Positions 1 to 10,834 are shown, numbered from the stretch's first letter. The stretch is DNA of 37,697 nt from Flavobacterium sp. SCGC AAA160-P02 (GCA_949541125.1 CATISV010000035.1:1-37697), one strand, 5' to 3'. Numbers and translations: made by a program. Notes: generated by a model from the sequence alone, not told the origin.

Positions 1-346
1 AGATATTCCAAAAAATAAAAGAGGAGTTATTGCTTTAACTTACATCTTTGGCATTGGAAAAAGTAGAGCTAAAGAAATTTTAGCAAACGCAAAAGTAGAT
101 GAGAGTATTAAAGTTCAAGATTGGACAGATGATCAAATTGCAGCAATTAGAGGACAGGTAGGAACCTATACTATTGAAGGTGAATTACGATCTGAGGTGC
201 AATTAAGTATTAAACGTCTAATGGATATTGGATGTCAAAGAGGTATTCGTCATAGAGTTGGTCTTCCTTTAAGAGGGCAGAGAACAAAAAACAACTCAAG
301 AACACGAAAAGGTAAGAGAAAAACAGTAGCGAATAAGAAAAAATAA
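1..346 (+). CDS. rpsM: 30S ribosomal protein S13, 5' end missing
   Basis: The reading frame enters the window open (first full codon at base 2) and gives 114 residues ending in a lysine-rich tail. The start DIPKNKRGV matches S13 from about residue 8, so only about seven codons lie outside the window. S13 sits in the head of the small subunit, contacts the P-site tRNA and forms the bridge to the large subunit. The helix-turn-helix-like core ([11 protein letters not shown]) and the [18 protein letters not shown] motif, which contacts tRNA and 16S rRNA, are intact. It is followed by rpsK at 83 bases, the normal alpha-operon order. Confidence 0.97.
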   Translation, partial: DIPKNKRGVIALTYIFGIGKSRAKEILANAKVDESIKVQDWTDDQIAAIRGQVGTYTIEGELRSEVQLSIKRLMDIGCQRGIRHRVGLPLRGQRTKNNSRTRKGKRKTVANKKK

Positions 347-429
347 GTTACGAATAGCTTTAAGTAACTAGTGTGACGTTGTACTATTACACAATTTACT
401 AGAGATTATGGCTAAACATTGAAATTATT

Positions 430-813
430 ATGGCAAAAACAAGTTCAAAAAAACGTAAAGTAATCATTGAGTCTATAGGAGAAGCTCATGTGACAGCTTC
501 TTTCAATAATATTATAATTTCCTTGACCAATAAGAAAGGAGATGTTATCTCTTGGTCATCAGCTGGAAAAATGGGATTTAGAGGCTCTAAAAAAAATACA
601 CCTTACGCTGCTCAATTAGCTGCCGAAGATTGTTCTAGAGTTGCCCATGAAGCAGGATTGCGTAAAGTAAAAGTTTATGTGAAGGGACCTGGAAATGGAA
701 GAGAATCTGCTATTAGATCTATTCACAATTCAGGAATCGAAGTAACTGAAATTATTGATGTTACTCCAACTCCTCATAATGGCTGCCGTCCACCAAAAAG
801 AAGACGGGTATAA
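430..813 (+). CDS. rpsK: 30S ribosomal protein S11
   Basis: The 127-residue protein has the full length of bacterial S11. This platform protein of the small subunit binds 16S rRNA near the decoding site and helps bind mRNA at the E site. The conserved core ([32 protein letters not shown]) and the C-terminal signature [15 protein letters not shown] are present. The ATG at 430 fits the family start. It lies between rpsM and rpsD in the same operon and shares their base composition. Confidence 0.98.
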   Translation: MAKTSSKKRKVIIESIGEAHVTASFNNIIISLTNKKGDVISWSSAGKMGFRGSKKNTPYAAQLAAEDCSRVAHEAGLRKVKVYVKGPGNGRESAIRSIHNSGIEVTEIIDVTPTPHNGCRPPKRRRV

Positions 814-891
814 TTAAATTTTAATTAATAGGAATCAGATTATCGAAGGAGTAAGCCTTAATTCATAGTCCCTATTTAAACAAAAAAAGAA

Positions 892-1497
892 ATGGCAAGA
901 TATACAGGACCAAAGACTAAAATTGCTCGTAAATTTGGTGAAGCAATATTCGGAGCCGACAAGAACTTCGAAAAAAGAAATTACCCGCCAGGACAACATG
1001 GAAATGCTAAAAGAAGAGGTAAAAAATCTGAATACGCTGTCCAGTTGATGGAAAAGCAAAAAGCAAAATACACCTACGGTATATTAGAGCGTCAATTCAG
1101 TAACCTATTTAAAAAAGCATCTTCATCAAAAGGAATTACTGGTGAGGTATTATTACAATTATGTGAAGCTCGTTTAGATAATGTTGTATACCGTTTAGGT
1201 ATCGCTAACTCAAGAAGAGGAGCACGTCAATTAGTTTCTCATAGACATATTACTGTCAATGGAGACATAGTAAATATTCCTTCTTATTCTTTAAAAGAAG
1301 GAGACGTAGTTGCTGTAAGAGAGAAGTCAAAATCTTTACAAGCTATTGAAAATGCATTAGCTTCTAGTAACGCTGTTTACGAATGGTTAAGCTGGAATTC
1401 TGACAAAAAAGAAGGGACTTTTGTAAAAACTCCAGAGAGATTACAAATTCCTGAAAATATCAAAGAACAATTAATCGTAGAGTTGTACTCTAAATAA
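892..1497 (+). CDS. rpsD: 30S ribosomal protein S4
   Basis: The 201-residue protein is S4, a primary 16S rRNA-binding protein that nucleates assembly of the 5' domain and in many bacteria also acts as the operon's translational repressor. It starts [17 protein letters not shown], as usual in this phylum. The S4 RNA-binding domain lies at about residues 93-155 ([20 protein letters not shown]). The zinc-binding cysteine cluster of some S4 proteins is absent, so this is the Zn-free form. It ends 16 bases before rpoA, consistent with one transcript. Confidence 0.98.
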   Translation: MARYTGPKTKIARKFGEAIFGADKNFEKRNYPPGQHGNAKRRGKKSEYAVQLMEKQKAKYTYGILERQFSNLFKKASSSKGITGEVLLQLCEARLDNVVYRLGIANSRRGARQLVSHRHITVNGDIVNIPSYSLKEGDVVAVREKSKSLQAIENALASSNAVYEWLSWNSDKKEGTFVKTPERLQIPENIKEQLIVELYSK

Positions 1498-1513
1498 TCT
1501 ATACAAACGTATT

Positions 1514-2506
1514 ATGGCAATTTTAAATTTTCAAAAGCCCGATAAGGTAATTATGATAGAATCTACAGATTTTTCTGGAAGATTTGAGTTCAGACCATTA
1601 GAGCAAGGTTTCGGTTTAACTGTAGGAAATGCTCTAAGAAGAGTGTTATTATCCTCATTGGAAGGATTCGCAATCACTTCATTAAGACTTAATGGTGTAG
1701 AGCACGAATTCTCAACAATCAAAGGAATTGTTGAAGACGTTACTGAGATTATTCTTAATCTTAAACAAATTCGTTTCAAGAAACAAATTGAAGAATCAGA
1801 TAGAGAAACAGTTTCTATTGCTGTATCTGCTCAAGATCAATTAACCGCTGGTGATTTACAAAAATTTATTTCAGGATTTCAAGTGTTAAATCCAGATTTA
1901 GTAATCTGTAATATGGATAAGTCAGTAAAGTTAAATATGGAACTTACCATAGAGAAAGGTAGGGGATTTGTACCTGCTGAAGAAAATAAAAAATCAGGAG
2001 CACCTATAGGAACAATTTTTACAGATTCTATATATACACCAATTAAGAATGTAAAATATGCTATCGAAAATTTTCGTGTAGAACAAAAGACTGATTACGA
2101 AAAGCTTATTTTTGATATAGAAACCGATGGTTCAATAAATCCAAAAGACGCTTTAACTGAAGCTGCAAAAATTTTAATTCATCACTTTATGCTATTCTCT
2201 GATGAGAGAATTACCCTAGAGGCTGACGAAATTGCACAAACGGAGACATATGATGAAGAATCATTGCATATGCGTCAATTACTAAAAACTAGATTAATAG
2301 ACATGGATCTTTCTGTTAGAGCTTTAAATTGCTTAAAAGCTGCTGAAGTAGATACCCTAGGAGATTTAGTTTCCTTTAACAAAAGTGATTTAATGAAATT
2401 CAGAAATTTTGGTAAAAAATCATTAACTGAGCTAGAGGAGCTAGTAAATATTAAAGGGCTAAATTTTGGAATGGATTTAGTAAAATATAAATTAGATAGA
2501 GATTAA
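1514..2506 (+). CDS. rpoA: DNA-directed RNA polymerase subunit alpha
   Basis: The 330-residue protein is full-length alpha. Its N-terminal domain (about residues 1-235) dimerises and carries beta and beta'; the [14 protein letters not shown] motif is the dimer interface helix. The C-terminal domain (about 255-320; [28 protein letters not shown]) contacts UP elements and activators through its helix-hairpin-helix fold. The gene sits between rpsD and rplQ in the standard alpha operon, so polymerase and ribosome synthesis are co-regulated. Confidence 0.98.
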   Translation: MAILNFQKPDKVIMIESTDFSGRFEFRPLEQGFGLTVGNALRRVLLSSLEGFAITSLRLNGVEHEFSTIKGIVEDVTEIILNLKQIRFKKQIEESDRETVSIAVSAQDQLTAGDLQKFISGFQVLNPDLVICNMDKSVKLNMELTIEKGRGFVPAEENKKSGAPIGTIFTDSIYTPIKNVKYAIENFRVEQKTDYEKLIFDIETDGSINPKDALTEAAKILIHHFMLFSDERITLEADEIAQTETYDEESLHMRQLLKTRLIDMDLSVRALNCLKAAEVDTLGDLVSFNKSDLMKFRNFGKKSLTELEELVNIKGLNFGMDLVKYKLDRD

Positions 2507-2565
2507 TCTTTCATATTTTGCTCCTCAAAAAGAGTTGAGCAAGATGAAAGTTCAAATAAAACGTC

Positions 2566-3060
2566 ATGAGACACAGAAAAAAATTTAATCATTTAGGAAG
2601 AAAATCTGCGCATAGAAAAGCTATGTTAGCTAATATGGCATGTTCTCTAATCGAACATAAACGCATCAATACAACTGTTGCAAAAGCGAAAGCACTGAGG
2701 GTTTTTATTGAACCCTTAATTACAAAATCTAAGGCTGACACGACACATAATAGAAGAGTAGTGTTTAGTTATCTTAGAAATAAATATGCTGTTACAGAAT
2801 TATTCAAACAGATTTCTGTAAAAATAGGAGATAGACCAGGAGGGTATGTTCGTATCATTAAATTAGGAAATCGTCAAGGAGATAATGCTCCAATGGCTAT
2901 GGTTGAACTAGTTGATTATAATGAGTTGTACAATCCTAAAGGGAAAAAAGCAAAGAAAACAACCCGAAGAGGAAGAAGAAAGAAAAGTACTGATGTAGAG
3001 ATAGAGACTGCTTCAAAAGAAGTTTCAGACGTATCTACTGAAGAAAAATCTGAAGAATAA
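2566..3060 (+). CDS. rplQ: 50S ribosomal protein L17
   Basis: The 164-residue protein begins [17 protein letters not shown], the L17 signature, and the normal domain ends near residue 117 ([11 protein letters not shown]). L17 sits near the polypeptide exit tunnel of the large subunit. About 45 extra residues follow: a basic stretch ([16 protein letters not shown]) and then an acidic Ser/Glu-rich tail. Such tails are common in L17 of Bacteroidota, but their function is not known to me. It is the last gene of the operon and is followed by a strong terminator. Confidence 0.97.
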   Translation: MRHRKKFNHLGRKSAHRKAMLANMACSLIEHKRINTTVAKAKALRVFIEPLITKSKADTTHNRRVVFSYLRNKYAVTELFKQISVKIGDRPGGYVRIIKLGNRQGDNAPMAMVELVDYNELYNPKGKKAKKTTRRGRRKKSTDVEIETASKEVSDVSTEEKSEE

Positions 3061-3084
3061 AAAATGAAGATTTAAATAAATGTT

Positions 3085-3120
3085 AAAAAGAGTTTGTAAT
3101 TTTCTACGAACTCTTTTTTT
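3085..3120 (+). terminator. rho-independent terminator of the rpsM-rplQ operon
   Basis: The inverted repeat AAAGAGTTTGTA / TACGAACTCTTT has a short loop and is followed at once by a run of T. It begins 24 bases after the rplQ stop and ends the ribosomal operon. Confidence 0.85.
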
Positions 3121-3215
3121 ATATATTTTTGGAGCAAAAATTTAAAACCAATTAAAATTATTTCTCTTTTTTTTAAAAAAAATATGTAGTCACTGATTTC
3201 AAAAAAAACAAAAAA

Positions 3216-3947
3216 ATGAAAAAAATAAAAATAACATTAATTTTATTCTTGTTTTCTATTTCTATAGTATACTCTCAAAATTCTTCCACAGGGGTTAGTG
3301 ACAATAACACTAGTAATCTTCTCAGAATTACAGGCGATGGAGGAAATTCATCAGGTCAAACATACGGGACAGCCATGAGATTTGTGAATCCACCAAGAAC
3401 CGTAGATGGCTCTATATATTTATACGAAAAATGGAATAATAATCCTACAGTTGTAACATCAAAAGATAATAAGACCTTTACTTTAAATAATATTAATTTC
3501 AATCTAAGAACAAATAGAATGGTCACTAGAATATCTAAAGATTCTATATTTATTATTGATATGAATAAAATAGACAATATTAACATTCTTGATAAAACCT
3601 TTAAAAAAATAGATACAGAAATAGGTAGTCGTGTATTTGAGGTAATTTTTGAATCTGACGATTTATCTGTTTTAAATTTTCATAGTGTCAAATTCGTAGA
3701 AGGTTCTGTAAACCCAATGTTGAGTAGAAAAACAGATAAGTTAATTCAAAAAGAGACTTTTTATCTTTTAAGGGGAGGTGAAATTAAAGAATTTAGATTA
3801 AGAAAAAAAGACATTCAAGATTTAATTCCTGTTAATGTAAGTGAAAAAAATATGTTGATTAAATATTATAAAAACGGTAAATACTCTCACAAGAGAATTA
3901 ATGATTTAAAGTTAGTTTTGTCAAAATTATATAATACAACTGAATAA
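3216..3947 (+). CDS. secreted protein of unknown function
   Basis: I do not recognise a family. The 243-residue protein starts with a clear Sec signal peptide (MKKIKITLILFLFSISIVYS, cleavage before Gln21). The mature part is beta-rich, polar and without cysteine, with a Gly/Ser/Asn-rich start (about residues 22-50) followed by short alternating strands; the C-terminal third is Lys-rich. No lipobox, T9SS sorting domain or membrane segment is visible. It stands alone between two terminators (3085-3120 and 3981-4011), so it is a single-gene unit placed between the ribosomal operon and carA. It probably acts in the periplasm or on the outer membrane. Confidence 0.8.
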   Translation: MKKIKITLILFLFSISIVYSQNSSTGVSDNNTSNLLRITGDGGNSSGQTYGTAMRFVNPPRTVDGSIYLYEKWNNNPTVVTSKDNKTFTLNNINFNLRTNRMVTRISKDSIFIIDMNKIDNINILDKTFKKIDTEIGSRVFEVIFESDDLSVLNFHSVKFVEGSVNPMLSRKTDKLIQKETFYLLRGGEIKEFRLRKKDIQDLIPVNVSEKNMLIKYYKNGKYSHKRINDLKLVLSKLYNTTE

Positions 3948-3980
3948 ACTATTTAAAAGAATCTATTACAAAACTCAAAG

Positions 3981-4011
3981 TAGGTAACAGTAAAAGTTAC
4001 CTATTTTTTTT
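3981..4011 (+). terminator. rho-independent terminator after the secreted unknown gene
   Basis: The perfect stem TAGGTAAC / GTTACCTA with a 7-base loop runs directly into eight T. It lies 34 bases after the stop at 3947. Confidence 0.85.
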
Positions 4012-4059
4012 GTCAATAAAATATAATAACTCTACGAATGATAATATTTCATTAATCCT

Positions 4060-4067
4060 TATTTTTG
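4060..4067 (+). promoter_or_regulatory. possible -7 element of the carA promoter
   Basis: TATTTTTG matches the Bacteroidota -7 consensus TAnnTTTG and lies 38 bases before the carA start codon. No clear TTG is present at the -33 spacing, so support is moderate. Confidence 0.45.
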
Positions 4068-4105
4068 TTAATAATTCTTGATTAACAAATGATCACAACT
4101 ACATA

Positions 4106-5206
4106 ATGAAATATCAACAAAGAAAAAAAGCACTGGTTTTATTAGCAGATGGTACCATTTTCTATGGTAAATCTATTGGAATTGATGGTACGTCAACTGG
4201 AGAGATTTGTTTTAATACTGGAATGACTGGTTACCAGGAAATTTTTACAGATCCTTCTTATTATGGACAAATCATGGTTACCACGAATGCTCACATAGGG
4301 AATTATGGAATCAATAACGAAGAAGTTGAATCAGAAGGAATCAAAATTTCTGGGTTGGTTGTTAGAAATTTTAGCTTTGAACATTCTAGAATGGACTCTG
4401 ATGGGAATTTAAAAGATTGGTTTGAAAAGCACAATTTAGTAGCGATTTCAGATTTAGATACAAGAGCCTTGGTTTCTTATATTAGAGATAATGGTGCCAT
4501 GAATGCTATTATTTCAACAGAAGTTGATCATATAGAAAGGCTTAAAAATCAATTGGCAAAAGTTCCTACTATGGAAGGTTTAGAATTAGCCTCCAAAGTA
4601 TCAACCACTCAGCCTTACTTCATAGGAGATGAAAATGCCAAAGTTAAAATTGCTGCTTTAGATATTGGTATAAAGAAAAATATTTTAAGAAATTTTGTAA
4701 AAAGAGGAGCTTATGTTAAAGTGTATCCCTACAATGCTAGTTTCGAAGACTTGTTTTCGTGGAGACCAGATGCGTACTTTATTTCAAATGGCCCCGGAGA
4801 TCCTGAACCACTGAAAGAAGCACAAGAACTGGTTAGAGAGATTCTAAAAAGAGATTTGCCATTATTTGGAATCTGCTTAGGTCATCAGATAATAGCTTTA
4901 GCAAATGGAATATCTACTTACAAGATGCACAATGGCCACAGAGGGATAAATCACCCTGTAAAAAATTTGCTAACAGGAAAAGGAGAAATAACCTCTCAAA
5001 ACCATGGTTTTGCAATCAATAGAGAAGAAGCAGAAGCACACCCAAATGTAGAAATTACTCATATACACTTAAATGATGAAACTGTTGCTGGAATACGTTT
5101 AAAAAAGAATAATTGCTTTTCAGTTCAATATCACCCCGAAGCTAGTCCAGGTCCACATGATTCAGAATATCTATTTGATCAATTTATGAATAATATTAAA
5201 AAGTAG
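4106..5206 (+). CDS. carA: carbamoyl-phosphate synthase small (glutaminase) subunit
   Basis: The 366-residue protein hydrolyses glutamine and passes ammonia to CarB for carbamoyl phosphate, the precursor of pyrimidines and arginine. The N-terminal CPSase small-chain domain (about 1-150; GICFNTGMTGYQEIFTDPSY) is followed by a class I glutamine amidotransferase domain. The catalytic Cys257 lies in FGICLGHQ and the His/Glu pair in VQYHPEASPGP. carB is not nearby. The gene follows a terminator and has its own candidate promoter, so it is probably a single-gene transcript. Confidence 0.97.
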   Translation: MKYQQRKKALVLLADGTIFYGKSIGIDGTSTGEICFNTGMTGYQEIFTDPSYYGQIMVTTNAHIGNYGINNEEVESEGIKISGLVVRNFSFEHSRMDSDGNLKDWFEKHNLVAISDLDTRALVSYIRDNGAMNAIISTEVDHIERLKNQLAKVPTMEGLELASKVSTTQPYFIGDENAKVKIAALDIGIKKNILRNFVKRGAYVKVYPYNASFEDLFSWRPDAYFISNGPGDPEPLKEAQELVREILKRDLPLFGICLGHQIIALANGISTYKMHNGHRGINHPVKNLLTGKGEITSQNHGFAINREEAEAHPNVEITHIHLNDETVAGIRLKKNNCFSVQYHPEASPGPHDSEYLFDQFMNNIKK

Positions 5207-5297
5207 AAATATCAACCAAATTATTTTTGTCAATTTTGTAAGATTATTTTTTGATTTTATAGTTGTTTAATAGAATAATATATATTACATTTACAGC

Positions 5298-5362
5298 AGT
5301 GATGTTTATCATCACTTTCTTTTTCATAGCAATTTTTCCCACTCTTAGGAGTGGGTTTTTTT
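5298..5362 (+). ncRNA. candidate small RNA between carA and eno
   Basis: A promoter-like pair, TTG at 5263-5265 and TACATTTA at 5286-5293 (one mismatch to TAnnTTTG, 20-base spacing), would start a transcript near 5299. This transcript would fold into two hairpins: AGTGATG/CATCACT at 5298-5316 and CCCACTC/GAGTGGG at 5338-5355, the second followed by seven T. The result would be a free RNA of about 65 bases. The simpler reading is that the second hairpin is only the carA terminator and the promoter resemblance is chance. Confidence 0.35.
5338..5362 (+). terminator. strong rho-independent terminator downstream of carA
   Basis: The perfect 7-bp GC-rich stem CCCACTC / GAGTGGG with a TTAG tetraloop is followed by TTTTTTT. 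It is 132 bases after the carA stop, so it ends either the carA transcript or a separate short RNA. Confidence 0.85.
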
Positions 5363-5466
5363 ATCGATCAATGTTATCTAAAAACATTCTATATTTTAGA
5401 TGAATTTTTTTTCGTAATAAATTGATTTTAACATTCACAAAATCAGTCCTTAATTATGTATTTTAG

Positions 5467-6786
<1,320 letters not shown>

Positions 6787-6804
6787 GTTGTTATAGCTAG
6801 CAAT

Positions 6805-6834
6805 AAAATCTCATAATATTTTTATGAGGTTTTT
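6805..6834 (+). terminator. rho-independent terminator after eno
   Basis: The inverted repeat CTCATAA / TTATGAG, extended by A-T pairs, ends in GTTTTTG. It starts 19 bases after the eno stop. Confidence 0.7.
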
Positions 6835-6914
6835 GTAATATTTAATAATTAGGGAAATTTAATTTTGGATATTCAAAAACCATGGTAGTTTTTTTATAAA
6901 CCCTATAAAATAGC

Positions 6915-6922
6915 TATCTTTG
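6915..6922 (+). promoter_or_regulatory. -7 element of the gltA promoter
   Basis: TATCTTTG fits TAnnTTTG exactly and lies 33 bases before the citrate synthase start. A -33 TTG at the expected spacing is not obvious. Confidence 0.55.
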
Positions 6923-6955
6923 TATTACTTCTAAAAAACAAATATTATATAAGAT

Positions 6956-8242
6956 ATGGCAGATTTGGCGAAATTGCAGATTGGAGAAAATTCGTATGAA
7001 TTCCCTTTGATAAAAGGGTCTGAAAATGAAGTTGCTATCGATATTAAAACATTGAGAGTTACCTCCAAAGGAGTTATTACCATAGATCCAGGATATAAAA
7101 ATACTGGTGCTTGTAAGAGTTCGATTACATTTTTAGATGGAGAAAAAGGAATTTTAAGATATAGAGGTTATTCTATTGAAGATTTAGCTGAAAAAGCACA
7201 ATTTTTAGAAGTTGCTTTTTTATTAATTTTTGGAGAACTACCAACGAAAGATCAATTGACTCAATTTCATGAAGATATTAAAGATAATGCTATTGTTGAT
7301 GATGATGTTAGAAAAATAATAGACGCATTTCCAAAGTCAGCCCACCCAATGGGTATTTTGTCTTCATTAACAAGTGCTTTAACAGCATTTAACCCATCTT
7401 CTGTTAATGTAGATTCTGAGGAAGAAATGTACAAAGCTATTGTGAAAATTATGGGTAAACTACCGGTTTTGGTTGCCTGGGTAATGCGAAAGGTTCAAGG
7501 CTTACCATTAAATTACGGTTCGAAGTCATTGGGATATGTAGAGAATCTGATGACTATGATGTTTGCTAAACCTAATGAAGAGTATACAGTCAATTCAATT
7601 GTGAAGGATGCTTTAGATAAATTATTTATTCTACATGCAGACCATGAACAAAACTGTTCGACTTCTACCGTAAGGATTGTCGGGTCTTCACATGCAGGTC
7701 TATTCGCCTCTTTGTCATCCGGAATTTCTGCTCTCTGGGGACCACTTCATGGAGGTGCAAATCAGGCGGTATTAGAAATGTTAGAGGCCATAAAGGAAGA
7801 TGATGGTGATACAAAAAAATATATGGCAAAGGCTAAAGATAAAAATGATTCTTTCCGTTTAATGGGATTTGGGCACAGAGTTTATAAAAACTTTGATCCA
7901 AGAGCTAAAATCATCAAATTGGCTGCTGATCAGGTTTTAAATGATTTAGGAATTAGTGACCCAATTTTAGATATTGCCAAAGCTCTTGAACAAGAAGCTC
8001 TCAATGATCCGTATTTTGTGGAAAGAAAATTATATCCAAATGTCGATTTTTATTCAGGTATTATATACAGAGCAATGGGAATTCCAGTAGAAATGTTTAC
8101 TGTAATGTTTGCTCTTGGACGATTACCAGGTTGGATAGCTCAATGGAGAGAAATGCGATTAGGTAAAGAACCTATAGGTAGACCTCGTCAAATTTATGTT
8201 GGTCAAACATACAGAAAATTTAAAAATATTTCTCAAAGATAG
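6956..8242 (+). CDS. gltA: citrate synthase
   Basis: The 428-residue protein condenses oxaloacetate and acetyl-CoA in the first step of the TCA cycle. Length and the N-terminal beta-rich domain match the type II (hexameric, proteobacterial-like) enzyme. The catalytic residues are visible: His in GPLHGGAN (about 264), His in GFGHRVYKNFDPRA (about 307) and Asp in NVDFYSGIIYRAMG (about 363). It follows eno as in other flavobacteria and has its own promoter. Confidence 0.97.
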   Translation: MADLAKLQIGENSYEFPLIKGSENEVAIDIKTLRVTSKGVITIDPGYKNTGACKSSITFLDGEKGILRYRGYSIEDLAEKAQFLEVAFLLIFGELPTKDQLTQFHEDIKDNAIVDDDVRKIIDAFPKSAHPMGILSSLTSALTAFNPSSVNVDSEEEMYKAIVKIMGKLPVLVAWVMRKVQGLPLNYGSKSLGYVENLMTMMFAKPNEEYTVNSIVKDALDKLFILHADHEQNCSTSTVRIVGSSHAGLFASLSSGISALWGPLHGGANQAVLEMLEAIKEDDGDTKKYMAKAKDKNDSFRLMGFGHRVYKNFDPRAKIIKLAADQVLNDLGISDPILDIAKALEQEALNDPYFVERKLYPNVDFYSGIIYRAMGIPVEMFTVMFALGRLPGWIAQWREMRLGKEPIGRPRQIYVGQTYRKFKNISQR

Positions 8243-8324
8243 TTTTATTGTAATTTTTGCTCTACAGAAAAATTGTTTCCAGGTATTTCGTATATACGAT
8301 AATCAATTTTTTTGTATGTTTTCT

Positions 8325-8332
8325 TACTTTTG
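8325..8332 (+). promoter_or_regulatory. -7 element for the guanidino hydrolase gene
   Basis: TACTTTTG matches TAnnTTTG and lies 24 bases before the ATG at 8357. It supports that ATG over an in-frame TTG at 8312, which would lie upstream of the promoter. Confidence 0.5.
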
Positions 8333-8356
8333 AAATTCTTTATTAAAGCTAATTGT

Positions 8357-9271
8357 ATGTTACAACTTCACATTCAAAACGAAACATCACGATTAAGAGC
8401 TGTTATCTTTGGAATAGCTAATAATAATGGTCCAACACCAACATTAGAGAGTTGTTACGATCCAAAAAGCAAGGAACATGTCATTGCTGGAACATATCCA
8501 AAAGAACAAGATATGATTCCAGAAATGGAATCAGTTGTCAGAATATTTGAAAAATACAATGTTCAAGTCTTTAGACCAAACGTTATTGAGAATTATAACC
8601 AAATTTTTTCTAGAGATATCGGTTTTGTAATTGAAGACAAATTTATCAAAGCAAATATTCTTCCTGATAGAGATCAAGAAATTTTGGCAATAAATCATGT
8701 TTTGCAATTAATTAAAAAAGAAAATATAATCACATTACCTGAAGCTTGTCATATAGAGGGAGGAGATGTAATGCCTTGGAATGATTATGTTTTTATTGGA
8801 ACATATTCTGGCGAGGATTATTCGTCATATATTACCGCAAGAACAAATAGAAATTCAGTAATTGCTATACAAGATTTATTTCCAAATAAAATTATAAAAT
8901 CGTTTGAGTTGAGAAAATCAAATAATCAATCAAAAGAAAATGCATTGCATTTAGATTGTTGTTTTCAACCCATTGGAAAAGATAAAGCGATACTTCACAA
9001 AAATGGTTTTCTTATTGAAGAAGAATTCAAATGGTTGGTCAATTTTTTTGGTAAAGAAAATATATTTGAAATATCTAAGGAAGAAATGTACCATATGAAT
9101 AGTAATGTTTTTTCTATTTCTGAAGATGTTATTATCTCTGAAAAGAGTTTTGTTAGATTAAACTCATGGCTTCGAGAGAATGGATTCATTGTAGAAGAAG
9201 TTCAATATAGTGAAATTGCCAAACAAGAAGGATTGTTACGTTGTTCAACATTGCCATTGATTAGAGATTAA
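8357..9271 (+). CDS. dimethylarginine dimethylaminohydrolase/arginine deiminase family protein
   Basis: The 304-residue protein has the pentein fold of the amidinotransferase superfamily. The expected active-site parts are visible: the acidic EGGDVMPW segment, the catalytic His in LHLDCCFQPIG and the nucleophile Cys in LLRCSTLPLIRD at the very C-terminus. Such enzymes hydrolyse the guanidino group of arginine, methylarginine or related compounds; the exact substrate cannot be read from the sequence. With ctlX at 10861, which acts on citrulline, it suggests an arginine-to-citrulline-to-ornithine route. The ATG at 8357 is chosen because an in-frame TTG further upstream precedes the promoter and would add an unrelated hydrophobic leader. 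Confidence 0.85.
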   Translation: MLQLHIQNETSRLRAVIFGIANNNGPTPTLESCYDPKSKEHVIAGTYPKEQDMIPEMESVVRIFEKYNVQVFRPNVIENYNQIFSRDIGFVIEDKFIKANILPDRDQEILAINHVLQLIKKENIITLPEACHIEGGDVMPWNDYVFIGTYSGEDYSSYITARTNRNSVIAIQDLFPNKIIKSFELRKSNNQSKENALHLDCCFQPIGKDKAILHKNGFLIEEEFKWLVNFFGKENIFEISKEEMYHMNSNVFSISEDVIISEKSFVRLNSWLRENGFIVEEVQYSEIAKQEGLLRCSTLPLIRD

Positions 9272-9695
9272 TTTTACATAAATTTTATTATCAGAATATT
9301 CGTGTATTCTCAAATCCACTGTACTTTTTTTATTTAATATTTTTTAAGAAGACTTTCACATGAAGAAAAAATTATCAAAAGTATTGAGATTAATAATCAA
9401 GAATCTATATGAAAACTTTTATCGATTAGCAGAAAATATTTAATTGGTGCAGTAAAAAGAGGATTTACTGATGTTTCTTTTATAACAATATATATAGATT
9501 GTTTAGATAGATTATAAGTAATTGGTAGCTGGTACTTATTCCATAAGTGAAACCGTGAATTTTAAAACGTTTTTAGAATTAACTACAAAATGAAAAATCT
9601 AGTTTATAGATTTATAAATAAGTTATAAGTTGAGTTTTTTACAATAAAAAAGATTCATCCTTTTGATACCCCTTTTTTTGTTAAATGTCTTGAGT
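9272..9695. other. 424-base stretch without a clear gene
   Basis: This gap separates the guanidino hydrolase gene from the convergent fasciclin gene. It is AT-rich and contains only short open frames, such as a 27-codon frame at 9360-9443 (MKKKLSKVLRLIIKNLYEN...) and an 11-codon frame starting near 9590. None resembles a known protein, and no convincing terminator or RNA fold is seen. It may hold the decayed remains of a gene, but I cannot show that. Confidence 0.4.
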
Positions 9696-10655
9696 TTATT
9701 GTGGAAGAATAACCTTATTTATTACGTGAATAACTCCATTATTTGCCTGTACGTTGGTGGCTATAATATCACTAACTCTGTTATTGCTGTCTGTTAAAGA
9801 AGCTCCTCCCGTAATATTGGCAGTCAAAGGGCTTCCTAAAGTTTCGATTGATAAATTGTCAGATAAGTCTGTATCTAATAAGTTTGCACCACCAACCACA
9901 TGTGATTTTAGAGTTGCGTCTAGTATAGGTTCATCAATATCAGAAAGTCCAGATATCCCTAGTTCTATAAATAACCTATTGAAAGCATCATTGATAGGGG
10001 CAAAAATTGTAAAAGGCGAAGGGGATATTGGAAAATCTGTAGATAGTATTCCAATAAAATCAGTTGTTAGATCCTCTCTTGTTAAGGCTGAAACAAGTGT
10101 AGAAAAATTAGGGTCAGCTGTTGCAAATGTAACAACAGAAGGCAAACCAATTACAGCATTAACTTTGTGAATAACTCCATTAACAGCTATAATATCAGCA
10201 GAACTTACTGATGATACACCATTAAATTTAACGCCACTTGATGTGTCAACATAAAGTGACATCACAGAACTGGAAGCTTCACTAGTTGCTAGAGTATTTG
10301 TATATCCTGTGCTAAAATCAGAGGCTGTTAAAGATCCACTCAAAACATGATTCAATAATAAGTTAGTCAATACATTTACAGGTACATCGTCAAGGCTATT
10401 GAAGTTGTTTGCATTTAAGAAAGCTGCAAAAGCATCGTTTGTAGGAGCTAAAATTGTGAATGGACCCAAACCATTAAGGGTATTTACTAAATCAGCTTTT
10501 TGTAAGGCACTAACTAGACTGGTTAAGTCTGCTGAGTCAATTGCTAAATTAACAATTGTTGAAGGCTCAACAGTATTGTCATTATCATTATTACATGAAT
10601 ATAATGAGCTTAATAGGATTAAAAATATTGGAATAAATAGTTTAAATTTTTTCAT
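9696..10655 (-). CDS. fasciclin (FAS1) domain lipoprotein
   Basis: The 319-residue protein starts with a lipoprotein signal peptide whose lipobox is LYSC (Cys21), followed by an Asn/Asp-rich linker typical of surface export in Bacteroidota. Two FAS1 domains follow (about 34-170 and 173-319). Each shows the H1-type motif (TILAPTNDAFAAF and TIFAPINDAFNRL) and an H2-type ending (NGVIHKVNAVIGLP and NGVIHVINKVILPQ). FAS1 domains mediate adhesion or extracellular matrix contacts. It is transcribed against its neighbours, and sits between two guanidino-hydrolase genes with which it has no obvious link. Confidence 0.93.
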   Translation of the reverse strand: MKKFKLFIPIFLILLSSLYSCNNDNDNTVEPSTIVNLAIDSADLTSLVSALQKADLVNTLNGLGPFTILAPTNDAFAAFLNANNFNSLDDVPVNVLTNLLLNHVLSGSLTASDFSTGYTNTLATSEASSSVMSLYVDTSSGVKFNGVSSVSSADIIAVNGVIHKVNAVIGLPSVVTFATADPNFSTLVSALTREDLTTDFIGILSTDFPISPSPFTIFAPINDAFNRLFIELGISGLSDIDEPILDATLKSHVVGGANLLDTDLSDNLSIETLGSPLTANITGGASLTDSNNRVSDIIATNVQANNGVIHVINKVILPQ

Positions 10656-10680
10656 GAAATTATGCTTAATGATTTTACAT

Positions 10681-10688
10681 CAAAGTTA
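10681..10688 (-). promoter_or_regulatory. -7 element of the fasciclin gene promoter
   Basis: Read on the minus strand the site is TAACTTTG, an exact TAnnTTTG match, 25 bases before the start codon. No good -33 TTG is seen. Confidence 0.55.
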
Positions 10689-10834
10689 AAAAATCATTGA
10701 ATATTTAAGAAAATTAAAATTGTTAAATAATATTTAAAATTCTATAAATCAAGTATTTAAGTTTTAAACGTATTTATTAACTGTTTTTCAATCATTTTTT
10801 GTGGATGAGTTTATTTTTTAAACTTAAAAAGTAA

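Noticed and set aside
9754-10170. A 138-codon frame opposite the fasciclin gene
   Set aside because: It is the complementary-strand shadow of a well supported FAS1 lipoprotein and has no motif of its own.
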